Source: Neorhizobium sp. JUb45 (GTDB taxonomy: Bacteria; Pseudomonadota; Alphaproteobacteria; Rhizobiales; Rhizobiaceae). Taken from it: a stretch of 64,000 nt of DNA. The position numbers and the translations under genes are program-made. The notes under the pieces were generated by a model. It had not been told where the DNA came from, ran no database searches, and saw only the letters and a program-made list of their open reading frames with translations. This document shows positions 44,109 through 51,922 of the stretch, one piece after another. Numbering within the stretch: the stretch's first letter is position 1; every line of letters starts with the position of its first letter. The stretch is taken from the NCBI RefSeq assembly GCF_004343585.1, contig NZ_SLYW01000006.1:169956-233955 (forward strand). Direction: 5' to 3'.

Positions 44109-44930
44109 ATGACCGAGCTTAAGGGCGCAAACCCGTTTATCAGTGCAGAAGACCTCGCATCCCTGCAGCAGGCCGATCGGCCGGTCGTCATCCTCGCCGT
44201 CGTCAGCGATGCGCAGGACGACAAGCCACTGCGGATTGAGGGCGCGATCGATGTCGTTCTGGCCAGTGAGCTGGCGGGGCCGGGTGGCGGCACGCAGGGT
44301 GCGCGCCCACTTCCGGCCGTGGCGGACCTGCAGCAGGCGGCGCGGCGCTGGGGCCTGAACGACGACACGATCGTGGTTACTTACGACAACGGCAGCGGGT
44401 TTGCGGCGGCACGCGCGTGGTGGACGCTCACATGGGCGGGTGCCCGGCATGTCCACATCCTTGACGGCGGTCTGGCGGCGTGGACGCTGCTTGGCCTGCC
44501 TGTCAGCCGGCAACATCCCGCGCCGCCGGCGCAAGGCGACATTGTTCTGACGACCGGCCATCTCCCGGTTCTCGACGCCGACGGCGCCTTCCGTCTGGCG
44601 GGCAAGAACAAGCTCTTTGATGCCCGAACAGAAGACGTGTTTGCGCGTGGCCATATTCCCGGCGCTATCAACGCCTCTGCGTCGAGAAGTCGAGCAACTG
44701 ATAGACGGCTTTTGCCGCACGACGATCTACGGGCAACACTGAGTGACGATTTTGGTGATCGGGCGGAAATCGGTGTCTATTGCGGCAGTGGTGTCTCCGC
44801 TGCGTACCAAATTGCCGCCCTCGCTGCCCTGGGCCGTCCCGCCGCCCTGTATCCTGGCTCATGGTCGGCATGGTCGGCGGATCCGCATCGTCCCGTTCAG
44901 ATCGGAACGTTTCAAAAGCGCGCCGGCTGA
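44109..44930 (+). CDS. rhodanese-like sulfurtransferase
   Basis: A 273-residue protein with two rhodanese domains, as in thiosulfate and 3-mercaptopyruvate sulfurtransferases. The first domain is the inactive type (TYDNGSGFAAARAWWTL lacks the Cys), the second carries the catalytic loop YCGSGVSA near residue 235 after ARGHIPGAIN. It would handle sulfane sulfur or sulfite released by the monooxygenases. Starts 9 bp after the preceding gene; last in the operon. Confidence 0.9.
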   Translation: MTELKGANPFISAEDLASLQQADRPVVILAVVSDAQDDKPLRIEGAIDVVLASELAGPGGGTQGARPLPAVADLQQAARRWGLNDDTIVVTYDNGSGFAAARAWWTLTWAGARHVHILDGGLAAWTLLGLPVSRQHPAPPAQGDIVLTTGHLPVLDADGAFRLAGKNKLFDARTEDVFARGHIPGAINASASRSRATDRRLLPHDDLRATLSDDFGDRAEIGVYCGSGVSAAYQIAALAALGRPAALYPGSWSAWSADPHRPVQIGTFQKRAG

Positions 44931-45013
44931 CCGGCCGTTCTGTCTGCTTGAATGCTAGGCATCGTCTGGTTCAACGCAGCAAGGTCAGCGTGTTCAGCGG
45001 AAAACTGGTCTCC

Positions 45014-45034
45014 TGAGCCGTGGCGAACGGCTCA
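45014..45034 (+). terminator. possible terminator hairpin of sulfur operon
   Basis: Perfect 8-bp stem TGAGCCGT / ACGGCTCA with a 5-nt loop, 84 bp after the rhodanese stop. The following sequence is TCCCTTCG, not a clean T-run, so termination would be weak. Confidence 0.4.
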
Positions 45035-45134
45035 TCCCTTCGTGCAGTCGGAGAAAATGTTCGAACCCAGTCCGGTAATTGAGGCGCTGAAGGTGAAGGT
45101 AAGGCATTCTCAGTATATCAACATTCAATAATGC

Positions 45135-45169
45135 GGGTCGCAGGTTCATATCCGCTCAAGAGCTTAAAT
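45135..45169 (+). repeat. T-arm-like repeat, copy D
   Basis: 35-bp copy with GGGTCGCAGGTTC and CTCAAGAGCTTAAA. It shares its right half almost exactly with copies B and C, 27 kb away. It lies 75 bp before the third toxin-antitoxin cassette. Confidence 0.65.
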
Positions 45170-45244
45170 GCGAACTTTGATTCAGCCGTGCAGGTTTCTC
45201 GCATATTGATTATCTCGGTATGTGGTCATTGTTCTGGAGGTCAG

Positions 45245-45496
45245 ATGTCAAGCATCAGTGTTGCCGAGGCAAAAGCCAGATTCGCTGGCCTCGTGGATGA
45301 AGCGGCGAAGGGTGAATTTGTTACGATCACGAGGCACGGAAAACCCGCTGCTGTGATCGTGAGTGTGGAAGCCGCAGAGCTCGCGAAGAAAGCACTGAAG
45401 AGGCCCCGTGCAAACTTTGGTGATTTCTTGTTGACCTTTCCGGGTGGAGCAGATCTCGAACGTGATCATTCCAAAATGCGCGATGTAGATCTGTGA
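45245..45496 (+). CDS. Phd/YefM-type antitoxin
   Basis: An 83-residue antitoxin. SVAEAKARFAGLVDEAAKGE and FVTITRHGKPAAVIVS are the standard Phd/YefM N-terminal domain, which binds DNA and represses the operon; the C-terminal tail blocks the toxin. GGAGGTCAG directly precedes the ATG at 45245, and the upstream extension of the frame overlaps repeat D. The toxin GTG overlaps its stop (GTGA). Lower GC than neighbouring operons. Confidence 0.88.
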   Translation: MSSISVAEAKARFAGLVDEAAKGEFVTITRHGKPAAVIVSVEAAELAKKALKRPRANFGDFLLTFPGGADLERDHSKMRDVDL

Positions 45497-45951
45497 ACGG
45501 TTATCTGCTCGATACGAACATCATAAGCAAATTTGCGCCTGATAAGGTCTCTCCCTCAGCTGAAGTTCGCGATTGGTTTCACCAACAAGGCATGGCGGAC
45601 GCGCTGTTCTTGTCCGCAATGACAGTAACTGAGATTGAGAGGGGTCTTCGATCACTTCATCGCCGTGGTGGTTTTGAAAGGGCGAGGAGGCTTTCACTCT
45701 GGCTGGATTTTATTACTGGCACCTTTGATGATCGTATCTTGCCGATGGATACTGTTGTCGCTCGCATCGCTGGATCTATGGAAGATGAAGCCAAAGGGAA
45801 AGGGCAGAACCCGGGCCTTCGCGATATCATCATTGCTGCGACAGCTCGAGCATACGATCTGACGGTAATTACCGAGAATATGCGGCATTTCGAACCTTTG
45901 AACGTCCCGGTAGATCTCCCAGTTTTCTTCAAGACTGATCAATCGAGCTAG
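45493..45951 (+). CDS. VapC-like PIN-domain toxin
   Basis: A 152-residue PIN-domain toxin paired with a Phd-type antitoxin. D7 in YLLDTNIISKF, the Glu in MTVTEIERGL, the Asp in NPGLRDIIIAATA and TEN near the end match the family's metal ligands. GTG start in a GTGA overlap. Apparently intact. Copy E of the T-arm-like repeat begins 19 bp after the stop. Confidence 0.88.
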   Translation: MNGYLLDTNIISKFAPDKVSPSAEVRDWFHQQGMADALFLSAMTVTEIERGLRSLHRRGGFERARRLSLWLDFITGTFDDRILPMDTVVARIAGSMEDEAKGKGQNPGLRDIIIAATARAYDLTVITENMRHFEPLNVPVDLPVFFKTDQSS

Positions 45952-45969
45952 AGAAACCTCTGAGACTGC

Positions 45970-46004
45970 GGGTCGGAGGTTCGAGTCCACTCAAGACCTG
46001 CAAG
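45970..46004 (+). repeat. T-arm-like repeat, copy E
   Basis: 35-bp copy with GGGTCGGAGGTTCGAGTCC and CTCAAGACCT. The left half is the best tRNA match of the set (variable loop, T-stem and T-loop consensus), but the acceptor end is absent. It closes the third toxin-antitoxin cassette on the right. Confidence 0.65.
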
Positions 46005-46043
46005 CGGTTGATGTCATACCAGTTGGCTGTACGATCTCTGCCC

Positions 46044-46970
46044 TTATGATGAACTGCCATTCGACGGGATGATCCTGGTTCGCTTGCGATCTGAGACGCT
46101 GGCATACATGCCTGTCGTTCTGAAGTCGCTGGGATTAATGTCGTAGAGTCGTCTGAACACTTTTGAAAAATAGTTGGGGTCCTCAAATCCGCACAGCGCC
46201 GCAACCTCCTTGATTGGCATGTCGGCGGCTTTTGTCAGGAGTTTAGCGGCGCGGCGCAGGCGTCGCTGAAGTACGAATTCGGCAGGCGGCAAGCCCTCGT
46301 TGGCGGCAAATATACGGGAAAAATGGGCTCGGCTGAGGCCGGCAACCTGCGCCAGATCGCTCACCGAAAGCCGTTCGTCGAGATGGCTTTCGATATGGCT
46401 GAGCACATGCTGCATGGTCCGGTATTCCTGGCCGAAATTCGGATGCGAGCCAAAGACGTCGTCGTAAAGCGTCATCGCCGCCTCGTAGGCAATGGCTGAG
46501 GCGAGGCCCGGCGTCTCGCCGCCATTGACCAGACGGTGGCAGCAATGGGCAAGATGATCGATCGTCTGCGACTGCAGATGCAGGATCGGCCCGGTGATCG
46601 ACAGGATCGAGCGGTGGATGCGCAGCGCCTCCTCGCCGTTCATGGAGATCCAGAAAAACTCCCACTCGTCGCCCGGCTCCAGCCAGTAGCGATGATTGTG
46701 CGGAATCATCAGCAGCAACGTTTAGCCGGGTTTGACCTGCATGCTGCGGTTTTCATAACGCAGATTGCCGCGTCCGCTAATGCAGTGCTGCAACACGGTG
46801 AAGGGCGCCTGGCCACGGCGGCGCCCGTCCCAGTCATAGGCGATGTCGCGCCTTACCTCGTAACCGCTGCTGGTCGGCATCGTGTGCAATGTTTGGCGTC
46901 CGCGTGGCAGCGTGACGGAGCGACTGGCCGGGCCGCGGTCTATCAAATTTTTGAGCACAAAATTACCCAC
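46044..46970 (-). pseudogene. agpT: AraC-family regulator AgpT with nonsense codon
   Basis: A 308-codon AraC regulator broken by one in-frame TAA at 46722-46724 (codon 83). Upstream, 82 codons encode the start of the cupin-like sensing domain, ending ENRSMQVKPG; downstream the same frame continues TLLLMIPHNHRYW and a complete two-HTH AraC domain (LSVSDLAQVAGLSRAHFSRI, IKEVAALCGFEDPNYFSKVF). Only the single stop separates them, so a CAA or CAG Gln codon was probably mutated, or this is a sequencing error. It is divergent from agaL1. In S. meliloti AgpT activates alpha-galactoside genes. Re-initiation at the TTG 46718 would give a protein without most of the sensor. Confidence 0.85.
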
Positions 46971-46974
46971 GATA

Positions 46975-47017
46975 GCATAATCCTTCTCTGGCCTGGTTCT
47001 TGATTATACGCATAATC
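46975..47017. promoter_or_regulatory. GCATAATC direct repeats, candidate AgpT site
   Basis: GCATAATC occurs at 46975-46982 and 47010-47017, 35 bp apart, and the second is part of a GATTATACGCATAATC dyad at 47002-47017. AraC-type activators commonly bind paired half-sites in such divergent regions. Inferred. Confidence 0.45.
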
Positions 47018-47168
47018 GCAATCCGAGGAGAAGTTGGAGGGAGAGGCGCGGAAGCGATTTCGGCGAAATACAGCTACTTACCTGTATTTTATCCGTCGAA
47101 ATCAGACGACGTTATTTCGTCGTGCTTGCGTCACCTGAGCCCTTGAGGTCACAAGGAGGAATGGACTC

Positions 47169-48635
47169 GTGGGTTTCAAAATAGCTATCATTGGCGCGGG
47201 AAGTGTTGGTTTCACCAAAAAGCTGTTCACCGACATTCTCTGCGTGCCGGAATTTCAGGACGTGGAATTTTCGCTGACCGATCTCAGCGAACGCAATCTG
47301 GGCATGATCCGCGAGATCCTCGAAACCATCATCGAGGCGAACAAGCTTCCCGCCAGAGTGACGGCGACGACCGACCGTCGGCGCGCACTGGAAGGCGCGC
47401 GCTACATCATCAGCTGCGTGCGGGTCGGCGGGCTGGAAGCCTATGCCGACGACATCGCCATTCCGCTGAAATACGGCATCGATCAGTGCGTGGGTGACAC
47501 GATCTGCGCCGGCGGCATTCTCTATGGTCAGCGCAACATCCCGGTCATTCTCGATTTCTGCAAAGATATCCGCGAGGTCGCCGAGCCGGGTGCAAAATTC
47601 CTGAACTATGCCAACCCGATGGCCATGAACACCTGGGCGGCGATCGAATACGGCAAGGTTGATACGGTCGGTCTCTGCCACGGCGTGCAGCATGGCGCCG
47701 AACAGATCGCCGAGGTGCTGGGCGCCAAATCGCTCGATGAACTCGACTACATCTGCTCCGGTATCAACCACCAGACATGGTTCACCGAACTGAAGCTGAA
47801 TGGCCGCAAGATCGGCAAGGACGAACTGGTTGCCGCCTTCGAGGCGCATCCGGTGTTCTCGCAGCAGGAAAAGCTGCGCATCGATGTGCTGAAACGCTTT
47901 GGCGTCTATTCGACGGAGAGCAACGGTCACCTGTCGGAATACCTGCCCTGGTATCGCAAGCGGCCGGAGGAAATTTCCCGCTGGATCGACATGTCGGACT
48001 GGATTCACGGCGAGACCGGCGGTTACCTGCGCCACTCGACGGAAACGCGCAACTGGTTCGAAACCGAGTTTCCGCAGTTCCTCGAACAGGCGAAAAAGCC
48101 GATCGATCCCGCAAAACGGTCCAACGAACATGCAAGCCATATTCTCGAGGCGCTGGAAACGGGACGTGTCTATCGCGGCCATTTCAACGTCAAGAACAAT
48201 GGCGTCATCACCAATCTTCCGTCCGACGCCATCATCGAATCCCCCGGTTTTGTTGATCGTTTCGGCATCAACATGGTCTCGGGTATCACAATCCCCGAAG
48301 CCTGTGCTGCCACCTGCATGGCGTCGATCAACGTCCAGCGCATGTCCGTGCATGCCGCCATCAGCGGCGACATTGATCTGTTGAAGCTGGCCGTGCTGCA
48401 CGATCCGCTGGTCGGCGCCGTCGCCACGCCGGAAGAGGTCTGGCAGATGGTGGACGAAATGGTGGTGGCGCAGGCGCGCTGGCTGCCGCAATATGCCGAT
48501 GCCATACCGGCAGCCAAGGAACGGCTGGCGCATTCCAAGGTCAAGACACGCGACTGGCAGGGCGCGGCGCGCCGCAATGTCCGCTCCATCGAAGAGCTTC
48601 GTGCAGAAAAGGCTGCAATGAAAAAAGCAGGCTAG
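47169..48635 (+). CDS. agaL1: GH4 alpha-galactosidase
   Basis: A 488-residue glycoside hydrolase family 4 enzyme, which needs NAD+ and a divalent metal and cleaves through a redox-elimination route. It shows the Rossmann start IAIIGAGSVGFTKKLFTDIL, the CHGVQHG metal site and NYANPMAMNTWA. Placement directly after the divergent agpT and before agpA matches agaL1 of the S. meliloti alpha-galactoside locus (melibiose, raffinose). GTG start at 47169 with AGGAGG ten bases upstream. No signal peptide, so intact galactosides are imported and then cut in the cytoplasm. Confidence 0.87.
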   Translation: MGFKIAIIGAGSVGFTKKLFTDILCVPEFQDVEFSLTDLSERNLGMIREILETIIEANKLPARVTATTDRRRALEGARYIISCVRVGGLEAYADDIAIPLKYGIDQCVGDTICAGGILYGQRNIPVILDFCKDIREVAEPGAKFLNYANPMAMNTWAAIEYGKVDTVGLCHGVQHGAEQIAEVLGAKSLDELDYICSGINHQTWFTELKLNGRKIGKDELVAAFEAHPVFSQQEKLRIDVLKRFGVYSTESNGHLSEYLPWYRKRPEEISRWIDMSDWIHGETGGYLRHSTETRNWFETEFPQFLEQAKKPIDPAKRSNEHASHILEALETGRVYRGHFNVKNNGVITNLPSDAIIESPGFVDRFGINMVSGITIPEACAATCMASINVQRMSVHAAISGDIDLLKLAVLHDPLVGAVATPEEVWQMVDEMVVAQARWLPQYADAIPAAKERLAHSKVKTRDWQGAARRNVRSIEELRAEKAAMKKAG

Positions 48636-48645
48636 GTTTTCTAAA

Positions 48646-48675
48646 GGCCGTGACCCGGAGGAGCGGGGCACGGCC
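48646..48675. other. intercistronic hairpin
   Basis: Strong stem: GGCCGTG pairs with CACGGCC, with inner CCC/GGG pairing. It lies between agaL1 and agpA with no T-run after it. Hairpins before binding-protein genes often shield the abundant binding-protein message from decay or reduce read-through. Confidence 0.6.
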
Positions 48676-48725
48676 TCATCGCCATGAAGGCAAGGCAGGC
48701 CGACTGCCGTCAGGGAGGAATGACG

Positions 48726-50813
48726 ATGCCGTTTCAGACCAGAATTTCGACCATTGCCGTGCTCAGCCTCGGCGTTTCTTTGATTGCCGTGAGCGCCAAC
48801 GCGTACGAACCGACCACGCCGCCGGAACCGCCGAAATTTCCGGCGGAAGGCAAGGTTACCTATGTGCCGCGCGATTCCATTCTCGAATTCAAGGCGCTGC
48901 CGCAATACAGCCAGCCGGATTGGGTGGCGGAAAAGTTCGAAAAGACCGGCAAGCTGCCGCCGCTGAAGGACCGCCTTCCGGAAGAGCCGCTGGTCTACAA
49001 GACCGGCAACATGCCGGATGGCGTCGGCGTCTATGGCGATACGATGCGCCATGTGGTCGGCGGACGCCCTGAGGGCTGGAACTATATTGCCGGCCAGAGC
49101 CAGGGCTGGGGCGGCATCGACATCGCACTGTCCGAATGCCTGACCCGCACCGCGCCGCTGTTTCAGGTCAACGCCGCCGATACAGAACCGCTGCCCAATC
49201 TCGCCAAGAGCTGGGATTGGTCTGAAGACGGGCACAAGCTCACCATGCATCTGGTCAAGGGCGCCAAATGGTCTGATGGCGAAGCCTTCAACGCCGATGA
49301 CGTGATGTTTTATTGGGAAGATGCGGTCATCGATCCGCAGGTTTCGCCGCTCGGCGGTGGTGCGTCACCTGAAGCATTTGGCGAAGGCACGACACTAAAG
49401 AAGATCGACGACTACACCGTGGAGTGGACGTTCAAGGCGGCCTTTCCAAAACAGTATCTCTACACGATGGCCTATCCGACCTTCTGCCCGGGACCGTCGC
49501 ATCTCCTGAAACCAAAACATCCGAAATATTCGTCCAACACCTACAACCAGTTCAAGAATGCCTTCCCGCCGGAATATATGAACATGCCGGTCATGGGCGC
49601 CTGGGTGCCGGTCAGCTATCGGTCCGACGATATCATCGTGCTGCGCCGCAACCCCTATTACTGGAAGGTCGATGAGAAGGGGCAGCAGCTGCCTTACATC
49701 AACGAGCTTCACTACAAACTTTCGACCTGGGCTGACCGTGACGTGCAGGCCGTTGCCGGCTCCGGCGACCTTTCCAATCTCGAGCAGCCGGAGAACTTTG
49801 TCGCTTCGCTGAAGCGCGCGGCCGATGAAAACGCTCCGGCGCGCCTTGCCTTCGGCCCGCGCCTCACCGGCTACAATCTGCTGATGAATTTCTCCGCCAA
49901 TGGCTGGGGTAACCCGGATGAACGCGGCCAGGCGATCCGCGAACTCAACCGCAACCCGGAATTCCGCAAGGCGATCACCTCCGCGATTGATCGCAAGGCG
50001 GTCGGCGACTCTCTGGTCAAGGGACCGTTCACGGCCATCTATCCGGGCGGGCTTTCCTCCGGCACGAGTTTTTATGACCGCGCATCTACCGTCTATTACC
50101 CCTTCAATCTGGAGGAGGCCAAGGCGGCGCTGAAGACGATCGGGTTGGTCGATACCGACAATGACGGTTTCGTCAATTTCCCGGCCGGCACGGCGGGCGG
50201 CAAGAATGTCGAGATCGTCGTGCTCGTCAACAATGGATACGCGACCGACAAGAGCCTTGCCGAAGGGCTGGTGGGCCAGATGGCCAAGCTCGGCATCCGC
50301 ATCGTTTTGAACGCACTCGATTCCAACCAGCGTGACGCCAAACATTACGGCGGACAGTTCGACTGGGCGGTTCGCCGCAACAGCACCGAACTGTTTTCGG
50401 TGGTGCAGAATACAGAGCAACTGGCGCCGGTTGGCCCGCGCACCAGCTGGAACCACCGCGCGCCGGAAGGAAAGCCGGTCGACATGATGCCTTTCGAGGC
50501 TGAAATGGTCGAGGTCGTGAACAAGTTCACCGCGTCGCAGGACAATGCCGAAAAGGCGGAACTGATGAAGCGGTACCAGAAACTTTATACCGAAAATCTC
50601 TACACGATCGGTTTGACGGAATATCCGGGTGCCTTGATCATCAACAAGCGCTTCTCCAACGTTCCGGCCGGCACGCCGATCAACATGTTCAACTGGGCCG
50701 AAGACGCCATCATCCGCGAACGCATGTGGGTGGCGACGGACAAACAGGGCAAATACGAACTGTTTGCCGAGCAGCTGCCCGGCAGGCCGGGCGACAAGGG
50801 CCCAACCCAGTAA
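48726..50813 (+). CDS. agpA: alpha-galactoside-binding protein AgpA
   Basis: A 695-residue periplasmic solute-binding protein of the DppA/OppA superfamily, unusually long for the family. Sec signal MPFQTRISTIAVLSLGVSLI with cleavage near ANA-YEP. A Pro-rich N-terminal extension (TTPPEPPKFPAEG) precedes the core. S. meliloti AgpA is likewise a peptide-type binding protein that carries melibiose and raffinose, so the sugar role despite the peptide-type fold is established for the orthologue. I prefer the ATG at 48726, six bases after GGAGGA, to the one at 48720. Confidence 0.88.
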   Translation: MPFQTRISTIAVLSLGVSLIAVSANAYEPTTPPEPPKFPAEGKVTYVPRDSILEFKALPQYSQPDWVAEKFEKTGKLPPLKDRLPEEPLVYKTGNMPDGVGVYGDTMRHVVGGRPEGWNYIAGQSQGWGGIDIALSECLTRTAPLFQVNAADTEPLPNLAKSWDWSEDGHKLTMHLVKGAKWSDGEAFNADDVMFYWEDAVIDPQVSPLGGGASPEAFGEGTTLKKIDDYTVEWTFKAAFPKQYLYTMAYPTFCPGPSHLLKPKHPKYSSNTYNQFKNAFPPEYMNMPVMGAWVPVSYRSDDIIVLRRNPYYWKVDEKGQQLPYINELHYKLSTWADRDVQAVAGSGDLSNLEQPENFVASLKRAADENAPARLAFGPRLTGYNLLMNFSANGWGNPDERGQAIRELNRNPEFRKAITSAIDRKAVGDSLVKGPFTAIYPGGLSSGTSFYDRASTVYYPFNLEEAKAALKTIGLVDTDNDGFVNFPAGTAGGKNVEIVVLVNNGYATDKSLAEGLVGQMAKLGIRIVLNALDSNQRDAKHYGGQFDWAVRRNSTELFSVVQNTEQLAPVGPRTSWNHRAPEGKPVDMMPFEAEMVEVVNKFTASQDNAEKAELMKRYQKLYTENLYTIGLTEYPGALIINKRFSNVPAGTPINMFNWAEDAIIRERMWVATDKQGKYELFAEQLPGRPGDKGPTQ

Positions 50814-50872
50814 TCTCCCTCCCAGAAGAAGTCCCGGTCGCGCGTGAAGCGCGGCCGGAGAGGACGATAATC

Positions 50873-50893
50873 CGGGCGCTTATTGCGCGCCCG
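50873..50893. other. intercistronic hairpin
   Basis: 7-bp stem CGGGCGC / GCGCCCG with a 7-nt loop in the 100-bp gap between agpA and agpB. No T-run. Probably lowers permease expression relative to the binding protein. Confidence 0.5.
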
Positions 50894-50913
50894 CTGAAAG
50901 GAGAGAGACGGAA

Positions 50914-51921
50914 ATGCTGAGATTTCTGTTGACCCGCATAGGCTCCGCCATCCCGGTGCTGCTCATCCTGAGCGTGGTGACTTTTGCCATCATCCAGGCC
51001 CCACCCGGTGATTATGCCGATTACATCCGCTCGCAGCTGATGAACCAGGGCGGCGCATCCTTCGAGCAGGCGCAAGCGCAGGCACAGGCCTATCGTATCG
51101 AGCATGGTCTCGATCAGCCGATGGTGGTGCAGTATTTCAACTGGATCAGCGGGATCGTGACGCGCGGCGATTTCGGCTACAGCTTCTATTACAACAAGCC
51201 GGTCGCAGAAGTGGTGGGTGAACGCCTGCCGCGCACTCTGGCCCTGGCTGTCGTCTGCCATATTCTCGCATCGCTGTTCGGCATCGGTTTCGGCATCTGG
51301 GCGGCAACCCGCCAATATTCCTGGATCGACAATGTCCTGTCGGTCGTCTCCTTTCTTGGCATGACCATCCCGCGCTTCCTGATGGCGCTGGTGCTCGTCT
51401 ATTTCATGGTTTTCCATTACGATGTGTCGGAGATCGGCAGTTTCTTCTCGCCGCAATATGGCGGTGCGCCGTGGTCCTGGGCCAAGTTCGTGGATCTCGT
51501 CAGCCATGTCTGGCCGGTCGTGGCCATCGCCGTGTTCGGCGGGCTGGCCTACAATATGCGCGTCATGCGCGGCAATCTGCTCGACACGCTGAACGCCCAG
51601 TATGTCGAGACGGCGCGTGCCAAGGGACTGTCGGAAGGCGCTGTCATCATGCGCCATGCGGTGCCCAATGCCGTGCATCCGCTCGTCATGTATCAGGGCG
51701 TGGTTCTTCCCTACATGCTGTCGGGTGAAATCGAGACTGCCATCATCTTCTCGCTGCCGACTGTCGGTCCCGCCATCGTCGGTTCCATGGCGGTGGGTGA
51801 CGTTTATGTCACCGCAACCTTCATGATGGTGCTCGCGGCAACGCTGATCATCGGCAATATCATCGCCGACATGCTGCTCGCCTTGCTCGACCCACGCGTT
51901 CGCGAATTCGGGAGGGCGTGA
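50914..51921 (+). CDS. agpB: alpha-galactoside ABC permease AgpB
   Basis: A 335-residue DppB-type permease opening MLRFLLTRIGSAIPVLLILS, with the EAA-like loop ARAKGLSEGAVIMRHAVPNA. GGAGAGAGACGGAA precedes the ATG. Channel subunit for melibiose/raffinose-type sugars by synteny with S. meliloti. Confidence 0.88.
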   Translation: MLRFLLTRIGSAIPVLLILSVVTFAIIQAPPGDYADYIRSQLMNQGGASFEQAQAQAQAYRIEHGLDQPMVVQYFNWISGIVTRGDFGYSFYYNKPVAEVVGERLPRTLALAVVCHILASLFGIGFGIWAATRQYSWIDNVLSVVSFLGMTIPRFLMALVLVYFMVFHYDVSEIGSFFSPQYGGAPWSWAKFVDLVSHVWPVVAIAVFGGLAYNMRVMRGNLLDTLNAQYVETARAKGLSEGAVIMRHAVPNAVHPLVMYQGVVLPYMLSGEIETAIIFSLPTVGPAIVGSMAVGDVYVTATFMMVLAATLIIGNIIADMLLALLDPRVREFGRA

Positions 51922-51922
51922 G

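Larger units (their letters stand above)
44931..45244. other. intergenic region before third TA cassette
   Basis: A 314-bp stretch without a convincing gene. It holds the hairpin at 45014-45034 and T-arm-like repeat copy D at 45135-45169. Base composition becomes more AT-rich toward the antitoxin. A 24-codon frame from 45057 has no ribosome site. Confidence 0.5.

Noticed and set aside
45057..45131. 24-codon rightward frame before repeat D
   Set aside because: Too short, no ribosome site and no similarity that I recognise.
47112..49250. 712-codon leftward frame
   Set aside because: Antisense to agaL1 and agpA, with no recognisable domain; long only because of high GC at third codon positions.
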